Part shown: positions 39,153-48,400 of the stretch, one piece after another
Layout: each line of letters begins with the position of its first letter
How positions within the stretch are numbered: the stretch's first letter is position 1
NCBI RefSeq assembly: GCF_029892785.1
Contig: NZ_JARXXA010000004.1
Coordinates: forward strand, 248,001 to 312,000
Length of the DNA: 64,000 bases
Origin: Parabacteroides sp. PH5-46
GTDB taxonomy: Bacteria; Bacteroidota; Bacteroidia; Bacteroidales; Tannerellaceae
Direction: 5' to 3'
Notes under the pieces: model-generated
The model's database searches: none
Seen by the model: the letters and a program-made list of their open reading frames with translations, nothing else
What the model was told of the DNA's origin: nothing
Program-made: the position numbers and the translations under genes

Positions 39153-39160
39153 TAACTTTG
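39153..39160 (+). promoter_or_regulatory. Promoter -7 box of the ORF6N gene
   Basis: TAACTTTG matches TAnnTTTG exactly, 26 bases before the start codon. Confidence 0.5.
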
Positions 39161-39186
39161 CCGCATATTAACAAAACTTATAACTT

Positions 39187-39738
39187 ATGAATCAAATCGT
39201 TTCTTTCGATAAAGTGAAAAACAAAATCATCCGTTTACGTGATCAGGATGTGATCCTCGACAGTGATGTAGCTATGCTGTATGGGGTGGAGACAAAGCGA
39301 ATCAATGAAGCATTAAAGAATAATCCAGACAAGTTTCCGGAAGGATATGTTATTACATTAAATAATATCGAGTGGGAAAATTTGCGGTCGAAAATTTCGA
39401 CCGCAAATCTGAATATGTCAAGGGTACTACCCAAAGCTTTCAGCGAAAAAGGCCTTTATATGCTTGCTACTATTCTTAAAAGTCCGCAGGCTACTCAGAC
39501 GACAATTGCTATTGTTGAGACGTTTTCTAAGTTACGTGAACTATCCCGTACGGTTGCCCAATTATCGGCTTCTCCGGAAGAGTTCAAGCAGAAATCGTTG
39601 ATGCAGAAAAGCGGTGACATTATCGCCGACCTGCTAGGGGAAGACATGGCTACTACCGATACAGAAACAAGTATAGAACTAAACTTCGCCCTACTCAAAG
39701 TAAAACATACGATCAACAGGAAAAAAGAGAAAGAATGA
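39187..39738 (+). CDS. ORF6N-domain protein
   Basis: A 183-aa protein with an N-terminal ORF6N domain (about 8-95): KIIRLRDQDVILDSDVAMLY, VKRINEALKNNPDKFP-like segment, and the YVITLNNIEWENLRS stretch ending with AFSEKGLYMLATIL. These domains are common in phage antirepressor-like proteins and bacterial relatives, and bind DNA. The C-terminal part is helical (FSKLRELSRTVAQLS). A 29-base near-perfect palindrome is embedded in the coding sequence at 39380-39408. Whether it has a cellular role or is a phage remnant is open. Confidence 0.85.
   Translation: MNQIVSFDKVKNKIIRLRDQDVILDSDVAMLYGVETKRINEALKNNPDKFPEGYVITLNNIEWENLRSKISTANLNMSRVLPKAFSEKGLYMLATILKSPQATQTTIAIVETFSKLRELSRTVAQLSASPEEFKQKSLMQKSGDIIADLLGEDMATTDTETSIELNFALLKVKHTINRKKEKE
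39380..39408. repeat. 29-bp palindrome inside the ORF6N gene
   Basis: Arms of 14 bases (ATTTGCGGTCGAAA and its reverse complement) flank a single A. It codes for LRSKISTAN within the ORF6N domain. It is far stronger than expected by chance. Confidence 0.8.
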
Positions 39739-39764
39739 AATATCGTAGCTATAGATAAAATCGT

Positions 39765-39772
39765 TACCTTTG
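39765..39772 (+). promoter_or_regulatory. Promoter -7 box of pheT
   Basis: TACCTTTG matches TAnnTTTG exactly, 37 bases before the pheT start. Confidence 0.5.
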
Positions 39773-39809
39773 TGCCGAAATTTGCGGAATTGAAAAAACG
39801 TATAATACG

Positions 39810-42272
39810 ATGAATATATCTTACAATTGGCTTAAGAATTATCTTGATTTTGATTTACAGCCTGAGGAAGTATCGGCTGCGTTGACGTCTATTGGTCTGG
39901 AAACAGGCGGAGTAGAAGAGGTGCAAACGATCAAAGGAGGTTTGGAAGGTTTAGTGATTGGTGAAGTGTTGACGTGTGTTGAACACCCAAACTCCGACCA
40001 CCTGCATATTACTACTGTTAATGTAGGGGGAGAAGAGCCTTTACAGATCGTATGTGGCGCTCCGAACGTAGCTGCCGGACAGAAAGTAGTGGTAGCCGTA
40101 AATGGTACGAAACTGTATAGCGGAGACGAAAGTTTTACGATTAAACGGTCGAAGATCCGTGGCGTAGAATCAAATGGGATGATTTGTGCCGAAGACGAGA
40201 TAGGCATTGGAAAAAGCCATGATGGCATCATCGTTCTTCCTGCTGATGCCGTTGTAGGAACCTTGGCAAAAGATTATTACAATATAAAAAGCGACTATGT
40301 ATTGGAAGTGGATATTACACCCAATCGCGTAGATGCTACTTCCCATTTTGGCGTGGCTCGCGATTTGGCAGCCTATCTGAAACAGAACGGCAAGCCTTCG
40401 GAGCTGAAACGCCCTTCTGTAGATGCGTTTAAGATAGATGACCCGGCACCGGCTATTACTGTATCGGTAGAGAATACGGAGGCCTGTCCCCGTTATTCAG
40501 GTGTTACGATTAAAGGCGTTACGGTAAAAGAGAGTCCGGAATGGTTGCAAAATATACTGAAAATTATCGGTTTACGTCCTATCAATAATGTGGTGGATAT
40601 TACCAATTATGTATTGCACGAACTGGGACAACCGCTGCATGCTTTTGATGCAGATAAAATAAAAGGCAGAAAGGTAGTGGTTAAGACATTGCCTGCCGGA
40701 ACAAAGTTTGTCACCCTTGACGAAGTAGAACGTACCCTGACAGATAAAGACCTGATGATCTGCAATGCAGAAGAAGGGATGTGTATCGGTGGGGTATTCG
40801 GAGGGTTGGATTCCGGCGTAACGGAGGGAACTACCAATGTATTCCTCGAATCGGCCAATTTCAATGCTTCATGGGTTCGCAAGACAGCCCGCCGCTTTGG
40901 TTTGAATACCGATTCTTCCTTCCGATTTGAGCGCGGATTGGATCCCAATAATACGATGTACGTATTGAAACGTGCCGCTTTGATGATCAAAGAGATAGCC
41001 GGAGGTACGATTTGTGGAGAGTTGCAGGATGTGTATCCTGTTCAGGCAGTTCCTTATACAGTAGATATTACCTATAAGAAGATAAATACCCTGATAGGTA
41101 AAGAAATACCTAAGGATACAATAAAGAGTATTCTTTCGAGTCTGGAGATAGAAATAGTATCTGAAACGGCTGAAGGTATGACCCTTCATGTGCCCCTGTA
41201 CCGCATAGATGTACAGCGCGATGTAGACGTAATAGAAGATATCCTGCGTATCTATGGTTACAATAATATTGAGATAGGGGAGGACGTAAAATCGAATCTG
41301 AGCTATCAAACGCCTACCGACCGGAGCTATAAGCTGCAAAACCTTATCTCCGAGCAGTTATGCGGAGCCGGTTTCAGCGAGATTATGAATAATTCGCAGA
41401 CCCGTTCGGCCTATTATACCGAGCTGTCTACCTATCCCGAAGCCCGTTGTGTAATGCTGGAAAACCCTATCAGTTCAGATCTGAACGTGATGCGTCAAAC
41501 CTTATTGTTTGGTGGTTTGGAAAGCATTGAGCATAACGAAAAACGCAAGAACGGAAATATCCGTTTCTATGAGTTTGGCAATTGCTACGACTATGATGTA
41601 GATAAGAAAAGCGACGAAAATGTGCTGGCAAGCTACAAAGAAGACTATCGCTTAGCCTTGTGGGTATGCGGAAAGCGGGTAGAGAACAGTTGGGCTCATC
41701 CGGATGAACTATCTTCCATATATGAACTAAAGGCTTATGTAGAGAATATTTTGGCTCGTTTGGGTATCAGCAAAAATACGGTTATTCTGGGTCAGTTATC
41801 GAATGATATATACGATGCAGGCTTGAGTATCACTACCAAAGCAGGCCGTCAGTTAGGCACGATGGGAATTGTGAGCAAAAAAATATGCAAAGCCCTGGAT
41901 ATAGACGAGGAAGTGTACTATGCCGAACTTTCCTGGGAACTGCTGATGAAAGAGATCAGAAAGAGTAAAGTTTCTTTCTCTGAGATATCTAAATTCCCGG
42001 CAGTGAAGCGCGACCTGGCCTTACTGTTGGATAAGAATATCCGCTTTGAAGAGATAGAAAAAATAGCAAATGAAAGCGAACGGAAACTGCTGAAAGACGT
42101 TACATTATTCGATGTATATGAAGGCAAAAACCTTCCTGCAGGCAAAAAGTCATACGCCGTAAGCTTCTATTTACAAGATGAAGATAAAACTTTGAACGAT
42201 AAACAGATTGAAGCTATCATGAAGAAGTTGCAAACCAATCTGGAACAAAAACTCGGAGCACAACTTCGATAA
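39810..42272 (+). CDS. pheT: Phenylalanyl-tRNA synthetase beta subunit
   Basis: An 820-aa subunit that, with PheS, charges tRNA-Phe. It has the N-terminal tRNA-binding (EMAP/OB-like) domain at about 40-150 (VIGEVLTCVEHPNSDHLHITTVN), the B3/4 editing domain at about 210-390, B5 at about 405-475, and a C-terminal ferredoxin-like anticodon-binding domain (FPAVKRDLALLLDK ... LQTNLEQKLGAQLR). The length is typical. pheS is not in the window, as is usual in Bacteroidales. Confidence 0.97.
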   Translation: MNISYNWLKNYLDFDLQPEEVSAALTSIGLETGGVEEVQTIKGGLEGLVIGEVLTCVEHPNSDHLHITTVNVGGEEPLQIVCGAPNVAAGQKVVVAVNGTKLYSGDESFTIKRSKIRGVESNGMICAEDEIGIGKSHDGIIVLPADAVVGTLAKDYYNIKSDYVLEVDITPNRVDATSHFGVARDLAAYLKQNGKPSELKRPSVDAFKIDDPAPAITVSVENTEACPRYSGVTIKGVTVKESPEWLQNILKIIGLRPINNVVDITNYVLHELGQPLHAFDADKIKGRKVVVKTLPAGTKFVTLDEVERTLTDKDLMICNAEEGMCIGGVFGGLDSGVTEGTTNVFLESANFNASWVRKTARRFGLNTDSSFRFERGLDPNNTMYVLKRAALMIKEIAGGTICGELQDVYPVQAVPYTVDITYKKINTLIGKEIPKDTIKSILSSLEIEIVSETAEGMTLHVPLYRIDVQRDVDVIEDILRIYGYNNIEIGEDVKSNLSYQTPTDRSYKLQNLISEQLCGAGFSEIMNNSQTRSAYYTELSTYPEARCVMLENPISSDLNVMRQTLLFGGLESIEHNEKRKNGNIRFYEFGNCYDYDVDKKSDENVLASYKEDYRLALWVCGKRVENSWAHPDELSSIYELKAYVENILARLGISKNTVILGQLSNDIYDAGLSITTKAGRQLGTMGIVSKKICKALDIDEEVYYAELSWELLMKEIRKSKVSFSEISKFPAVKRDLALLLDKNIRFEEIEKIANESERKLLKDVTLFDVYEGKNLPAGKKSYAVSFYLQDEDKTLNDKQIEAIMKKLQTNLEQKLGAQLR

Positions 42273-42343
42273 TGATTAATTATTAATGCTTAATTATTGA
42301 GGTTGTTTACAATTAATAATTTACAATTAACAATTCAAATAAG

Positions 42344-43066
42344 ATGGGAAGAGCATTTGAATACCGCAAAGCAAAGAAATTCAAACGCTGGGGTAATATG
42401 GCCCGCGTATTTACAAAGTTAGGAAAGGAAATAACAATCGCTACCAAGGCCGGAGGGCCTGATCCTGACAGTAATCCCCGTCTGCGTGTGTTGATGCAAC
42501 AGGCGAAGAAGGAAAATATGCCGAAAGAAAATGTAGAACGTGCCATTAAAAAAGCTACATCAAAAGACTATACCGACTATAAGGAGATGAATTACGAAGG
42601 CTACGGCCCCTTTGGTATAGCTGTTTTTGTAGAAACGGCAACCGATAATACGACCCGTACGGTAGCCAATGTGCGTAGCTACTTCAACAAGCATGGCGGC
42701 TCGCTGGGCACCTCCGGTAGCCTGGAATTCCTGTTCGACCACAAGTGCGTATTCCATATCGTAAAGAAAGACGAAGTATCGTTGGAAGATCTCGAACTGG
42801 AACTGATTGATTATGGCGTAGATGAGGTAGAAGAAGACGAGGACGAAATCGTATTATACGGCGAATTTGCTCAAAACTCAGCCATCCAGAAATACCTGGA
42901 AGAAAATGGCTATGAGATCAATAGCGCCGAATTCCTCCGCATCCCCAACGACGTAAAAGAACTCACCCCCGAACAACGCGAGTCAGTAGAAAAACTGATC
43001 GACAAACTCGAAGAAGACGAAGACGTCCAAAACGTCTTCCACAACATGAAAGAAGGGGAGGAATAA
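42344..43066 (+). CDS. YebC/PmpR-family protein
   Basis: A 240-aa protein of the YebC family, formerly called transcriptional regulators and now linked to translation of difficult peptides. It opens with MGRAFEYRKAKKFKRWGNMA, then FTKLGKEITIATKAGG and NPRLRVLMQQAKKENMPKENVERAIKKA, all characteristic. The acidic C-terminal part has VEEDEDEIVLYGEF. It follows pheT after an AT-rich 71-base spacer. The family's association with aminoacylation and translation genes fits. Confidence 0.93.
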   Translation: MGRAFEYRKAKKFKRWGNMARVFTKLGKEITIATKAGGPDPDSNPRLRVLMQQAKKENMPKENVERAIKKATSKDYTDYKEMNYEGYGPFGIAVFVETATDNTTRTVANVRSYFNKHGGSLGTSGSLEFLFDHKCVFHIVKKDEVSLEDLELELIDYGVDEVEEDEDEIVLYGEFAQNSAIQKYLEENGYEINSAEFLRIPNDVKELTPEQRESVEKLIDKLEEDEDVQNVFHNMKEGEE

Positions 43067-43074
43067 TTTTTAAT

Positions 43075-43103
43075 GATTAACGGTTAATAGTTAACCGTTA
43101 ATC
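43075..43103. terminator. Bidirectional hairpin between yebC-like gene and cinA
   Basis: Perfect 13-bp arms GATTAACGGTTAA/TTAACCGTTAATC with loop TAG. It lies between convergent genes and includes the cinA stop codon at 43091-43093. A plus-strand T-run is lacking. Confidence 0.55.
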
Positions 43104-44332
43104 GTTAGAAGAAGTTTTAGGAGCGCTGTGTTGGCAGTGCGGGCGATGTTCATTTCGCGGATATTGGTAAAGTGGTAACATTCGGATACCACTTTGTTTT
43201 TGTAGGCTGCGGCTATCCATACGGTTCCTACGGGCTTTTCGGGAGTTCCTCCGTCGGGTCCGGCGATTCCGGAAGTAGCTACTGCGCAATCACAGCCTAA
43301 TACCCGGATGGCTCCCAGAGCCATTTGTTCTACTACCGGTTGGCTGACGGCTCCGTATTTCTCCAAGTCTTCATTGGATACTCCTAACACATTATGTTTT
43401 ACTTCGTTGCTGTATGAAACGATGCTTCCTACAAAATAGCGTGAGCTACCGGGTATGGAGGTCAGCATACTGGCAATGCGTCCGCCGGTGCAGCTTTCTG
43501 CTGTTCCCATGGTTAGTTGTTTCTCTAAAAGTGCTTTTCCTATCAGTTCTTCTAAGGGGGTGTCTTCTTCGGCCAGGATATGTCCGTTTAGTAGTTTGTG
43601 AAGTTTTTCGTTTTGCTCTTTGATGGACAATTCGGCTTGCTCTTTGCTCTCTGCATAAACAGACAGGCGCAGGCGGATCAAGCCTGGTTGAGGCAGGTAG
43701 GCTAACTTGATGAAGGTAGGCAATTCTTCCTCAAACTGAGTAAGTTCAATCGCCAGCCCAGATTCCGAATAACCACTTACCCAAGTAGTTTGGTGGCGGA
43801 TAAAGACATCTTGATGGAATCTTTTTTTCAAGCGGGGGATGATTTCATTTGTCATCAACCACTTCATCTCATATGGTACTCCGGGCATGGATACGAGTAT
43901 CTTTCCGTCTCGTTCAAACCAGCTGCAGGGAGCTGTTCCCGCCTTATTCTGGATAACGGTACATTTGTCGGGAACCAATGCCTGATCGCGTGTCAGTTCG
44001 TTGATAACCCGCCCTGTTTTGTTGAATAGTTGCTCGATGTTCTGATATACCTCTTCCGAGAAATGTAGGCCGGAGTCGAAATATTTACACAAGGTCTTTT
44101 TCGTGATATCATCTTTCGTAGGGCCAATACCGCCTGTTATTAGTACGATCTGTACGCGATTCATGGCGGCATCAATCACTTCCAGCATGTCTTTCTCCAC
44201 ATCTCCAACAGCTGTTCTCCAGATCACCTGAAAGCCTTCTTTGTTAAGCTCCTGACCCATCCAGGCCGAGTTGGTATCCACTACTTGTCCGATCAGCAAC
44301 TCGTCGCCAATCGTTATTATTTGTACATTCAT
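43091..44332 (-). CDS. cinA: CinA-family competence/damage-inducible protein
   Basis: A 413-aa protein from the ATG at 44332 (MNVQIITIGDELLIGQVVD). The N-terminal MoCF/COG1058 domain (about 1-170, with ITGGIGPTKDDITKKTL and MPGVPYEMKWL) hydrolyses ADP-ribose-type substrates in studied members. The C-terminal CinA domain (about 255-413, TMGTAESCTGGRIASMLTS, CAVATSGIAGPDGGTPEKPVGTVW) is an NMN deamidase. Together they serve NAD recycling. It starts 13 bases after tsaD on the same strand. Confidence 0.95.
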   Translation of the reverse strand: MNVQIITIGDELLIGQVVDTNSAWMGQELNKEGFQVIWRTAVGDVEKDMLEVIDAAMNRVQIVLITGGIGPTKDDITKKTLCKYFDSGLHFSEEVYQNIEQLFNKTGRVINELTRDQALVPDKCTVIQNKAGTAPCSWFERDGKILVSMPGVPYEMKWLMTNEIIPRLKKRFHQDVFIRHQTTWVSGYSESGLAIELTQFEEELPTFIKLAYLPQPGLIRLRLSVYAESKEQAELSIKEQNEKLHKLLNGHILAEEDTPLEELIGKALLEKQLTMGTAESCTGGRIASMLTSIPGSSRYFVGSIVSYSNEVKHNVLGVSNEDLEKYGAVSQPVVEQMALGAIRVLGCDCAVATSGIAGPDGGTPEKPVGTVWIAAAYKNKVVSECYHFTNIREMNIARTANTALLKLLLTING

Positions 44333-44345
44333 ATCCTTTGGTTTG

Positions 44346-45365
44346 TTAGATCGTAACTCTTGAAAATGGTACTGCATCCATCGGGCAGAACTCTTTGTTT
44401 ATATATTTGTAATAGCCTGATATGGCTACCATTGCGGCATTGTCTGTTGTAAAAGAGAAAGGAGGAATGTGTATCTTCCAGCCATAGCGTTTGGCGTAAT
44501 CGTGAAACGCATCCCGCAGTCCGGTATTCGCCGAAACACCTCCAGCAACGGCTACTTCTTTTATCTTCAAATCCTTTGAAGCTTTAAGCAGTTTGTTCAT
44601 CAGGATGTCTACAACCGTCGCTTGTAAAGACGCGCATAGGTCTTGTTTATTCTTCTCTATAAAGTCGGGGTCTTCTTTCAATTTGTCGCGCAAGGTGTAC
44701 AGAAAGGAGGTTTTCAAACCGCTGAAACTGTAGTTGTACTCGGGAATATGCGGTTTGCTGAACGTAAAAGCCTTAGGGTTTCCTTCGTTGGCCAGTTTGT
44801 TGACAACAGGCCCTCCGGGATAACCTAATCCCATCACTTTGGCACATTTGTCGAAGGCTTCGCCGGCAGCATCATCGATGGTTTGTCCGATTACCTCCAT
44901 ATCATCATAGTTGTTTACTTTGATAATCTGCGAATTGCCTCCTGATACCAGTAAGCACAGGAAAGGGAATGAGGGTTGATCTACATCCTCCGGTGTTTGT
45001 TTGATAAAGTGCGCCAGCACGTGTGCTTGCAGGTGGTTGACTTCTATCATCGGAATATGTAAAGAGGCAGATAAACCCTTGGCAAAAGAAGTGCCAACAA
45101 GCAATGATCCCATCAGGCCAGGGCCACGGGTAAAGGCAATAGCGCTTAATTCGGACTTGTCTATACCTGCCTTTTTCAAGGCTTCGGACACTACCGGAAT
45201 AATGTTTTGCTGGTGGGCTCTGGATGCAAGTTCCGGCACTACTCCACCATATGCCTCATGCACAGCCTGCCCGGCAATTACGTTAGACAGCATGACCCCA
45301 TCACGGATAACGGCAGCCGAAGTATCGTCGCAAGATGATTCTATTCCTAAAATCGTTATACTCAT
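44346..45365 (-). CDS. tsaD: tRNA N6-threonylcarbamoyladenosine synthase, TsaD subunit
   Basis: A 339-aa ASKHA-fold protein that, with TsaB and TsaE, puts the threonylcarbamoyl group on A37 of ANN-decoding tRNAs. Visible are ILGIESSCDDTSAAV at the start, metal-binding His residues in RAHQQNII and VNHLQAHVLAH, LLVSGGNSQI, and EVAVAGGVSANTGLR. Length is normal. It is followed by cinA and divergent from the TamB-like gene. Confidence 0.97.
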   Translation of the reverse strand: MSITILGIESSCDDTSAAVIRDGVMLSNVIAGQAVHEAYGGVVPELASRAHQQNIIPVVSEALKKAGIDKSELSAIAFTRGPGLMGSLLVGTSFAKGLSASLHIPMIEVNHLQAHVLAHFIKQTPEDVDQPSFPFLCLLVSGGNSQIIKVNNYDDMEVIGQTIDDAAGEAFDKCAKVMGLGYPGGPVVNKLANEGNPKAFTFSKPHIPEYNYSFSGLKTSFLYTLRDKLKEDPDFIEKNKQDLCASLQATVVDILMNKLLKASKDLKIKEVAVAGGVSANTGLRDAFHDYAKRYGWKIHIPPFSFTTDNAAMVAISGYYKYINKEFCPMDAVPFSRVTI

Positions 45366-45413
45366 TTATTTCTTTTTTAATGCAAAATAACGAAATCTAT
45401 GCTGATATTGTTG

Positions 45414-45421
45414 TAGTTTTG
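45414..45421 (+). promoter_or_regulatory. Promoter -7 box of the TamB-like gene
   Basis: TAGTTTTG matches TAnnTTTG exactly. The expected transcript start near 45428 leaves room for translation from about 45444, but is over 100 bases before the first standard start codon in frame. Confidence 0.45.
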
Positions 45422-45443
45422 TGCATAAAAATAACGTAAAGAG

Positions 45444-48400
45444 ATTAAAGGATTAAAATACATAGTCGTTGTTTTATTTACTTTTTTCTGGATATTCTAC
45501 GCTATCCCTGTCATCTTACTGAATATTCCTTACATTCAGCGAAAAGTGGCAGATACTGCAACAACAGAATTATCCAACCGCCTGAACGTACCTGTACGCG
45601 TTGGGAAAGTAGATATCGAATGGTTGAATCGCCTGGTTTTAAGTGATCTTTATCTGGAAGACGAGAAAGGAGAGGTACTATTCGAAGCAAATCACGTGAC
45701 TGCAGGTTTTGAACTGCTGCCACTATTCCGGGGTAAACTTCTGTTTACTACAGTCCGCTTATTTGGCTTTACGGTGCATCTGGAAAAGGAGACGCCGCAA
45801 TCGACTCTGAACCTTCAATTTGTGATAGATGCCTTTGCCAGCCGGGATACGACTAAAAAATCTCCGAATATTGATTTGCAGTTTAATTCGATTCTTTTGC
45901 GAAAGGGGAATTTCAGCTATGATGTGTTAAGTGAAAACCGAACCCCCGACAGATTCAATCCCAAACATGTTGATATAAAGAATATCAGTGCCAAAATAAC
46001 CCTTAAATCCTTTAACCAGGACAGCTTGAATGCGAATATCAAGAAACTGAGCTTTGAAGAGAGTTCCGGTTTTGAACTGGATAAACTATCCTTAAATGTA
46101 ATTGCTAATCAGGATAGTGCATACATCCATAATTTTGAAATAAAACTACCGGAAACCGACCTGAAGATAAACCGGGCCAATATTAATATTGCTGAAGTAA
46201 ATAACCTGGAGGAACTACTGAATAAAGCGCCCCTTACCCTTGATATCATACCTTCTCAAATATACCTGAAAGAGCTTTCTATGTTTGTTCCGGCTTTCAG
46301 GAACTTTACCGATCATGTTGAAATATCCGCTGAGGCAGATGGGTTTATAAATGATATTAACCTGAAACGTCTAACCCTCAAGTATAGTGATAAGATGTTG
46401 TTTATCGGGAAAATGTCGTTAAAAGGAATTACCCATCCCGAGAACGCTTACCTGTTTGGGGAAGTAAACAAAATGTATATTACCAATGAAGGTCTGAGCG
46501 GGTTAGTGAATAATTTCAGCAAAGATCCTGTTATACTGCCTGAACCTGTCAACCGTCTGGGAACGATAAACTTTGCTGGCGAAATATCCGGCTTCTTCGA
46601 CAACCTCGTGGCTTATGGAAAGCTGTCTACTGCTATCGGCTCGATAGAAACAGATATACTCTTTGGTAGCAACAAAGAGCAGGATATAGCGGCTCATTTG
46701 AAAGGAACTATTTCTTCGTCGGAACTGCTTATTAGCGATCTTTTTGAACCGGATAATCCGTATGGTATTGTACGCTTTAATGTCTCCATTGATGCGCAAA
46801 GGCCTACCGGAGGCCATTTTACAGGCAAAGTAGATGCCTTGGTCAGTGAGTTTGACTATCAGAATTATCGCTATGAGAACTTGCAATTAACAGGAAACTT
46901 CCAGCGGAACGGATATGATGGCATTGTGCAGATAAATGACCCGAACGGTACCTTGTATGCAGAGGGCTTATTCCGGCACGAAGGGAAAAACTCTAAGTTT
47001 AATTTTACGGCAGATTTACAGCATTTTCGTCCCGACAACCTGAATCTGACCGATAAGTATGAAGCGCCGGAAATATCTGCCTCTTTGAAAGCTGACTTTA
47101 CTGGTGACAACATCGATAACGTAGAGGGAAGTATAACGCTTGACAGTCTGACTATTAATACCGCTCCCTCTGACTTTTTCCTGAAACAACTAAAGGTGGA
47201 AGCCTCCGGTAATTCGTCAGACAGAAACCTTCGGATTACTTCCGATCTGCTGAATGGAGAAGTAACAGGGGTTTATTCTTTTTCAACCTTGATCCCCAGT
47301 TTGTTTAATACATTCAGTGGCTATTTGCCTTCTCTGATTGCCGCTACTACAAAGAAACAGATTACTCATGAAAATAATTTCCGCCTATCCCTGGCGGTTG
47401 AAAATACGGAAACGTTGTCTAATACCCTGAAGTTGCCCTTTACAATACGAGATCGAACAAATATTGTAGGATATTATGATAACCTGTTGAATAAGTTTAA
47501 GTTTGAGGTAGATCTGCCCAATTTCGCTGTTGCCGGAATGATGTTTGAGTCTACTTCCCTGATCTGTGAAAATCCTCAGGACAAGATCGATCTGTTGTTG
47601 AATGCTACCAGCTACAATAAGAAGGGGATACGCAATCATTTTGACTTGAAAGCCGATGCTCAGGAGAATAAAATTACAGCTCTGTTTAATTGGTCTAATA
47701 ATAAAGAACGCCGCTTTGAAGCCATGTTTGCTACTTCCGCCCTCTTTGTCGACGAAGTGGCGGAGAATGGGAAAAAGAGCCTTCGTACAGAGTTGGGAAT
47801 TGATGCCAGCTCTCTGATTATTAATGACAGCATCTGGAATGTAGGAGAAGCCGGCATTACGATTCAGAACGGAGCAGTAAATATCAGTAACTTCTATGTT
47901 TCACACAATGAGCAACACCTGATGCTGGATGGTGCGATATCGAAGAATCCGGAGGATGTATTGCAGTTGGACCTGAGTGAAATAGAACTGAGTTATATCT
48001 TTGACGTATTGAATATTCCGGTACTTCAGTTTGGTGGTATTGCTACCGGTTTGTTTAATGTCAGCGATTTGTACGGAAGCCGTATTATTCATACGAAAAA
48101 CTTTGATGTCCAACAATTTTCGTTTAATCAGGTAGAGTTGGGCGACTTGAACCTACATAGCTATTGGGATGATACCCGTCAGGGAATCAAGATGGAAGGA
48201 CGTATCTATGCTGATGATACTACCTATACGGATGTGGATGGTTACATCTTTCCTGTCGGTAAATCGGAAGGGCTTTCGTTGCAGTTTGATGCCCAAAATA
48301 TTGATGTTGCTTTTCTACATCCTTTCCTTGAAAATGTAGCATCTGGAGTTAAGGGTAGGGGATTTGGTAGTGTGCACTTATACGGGCCTTTCAAAGAGTT

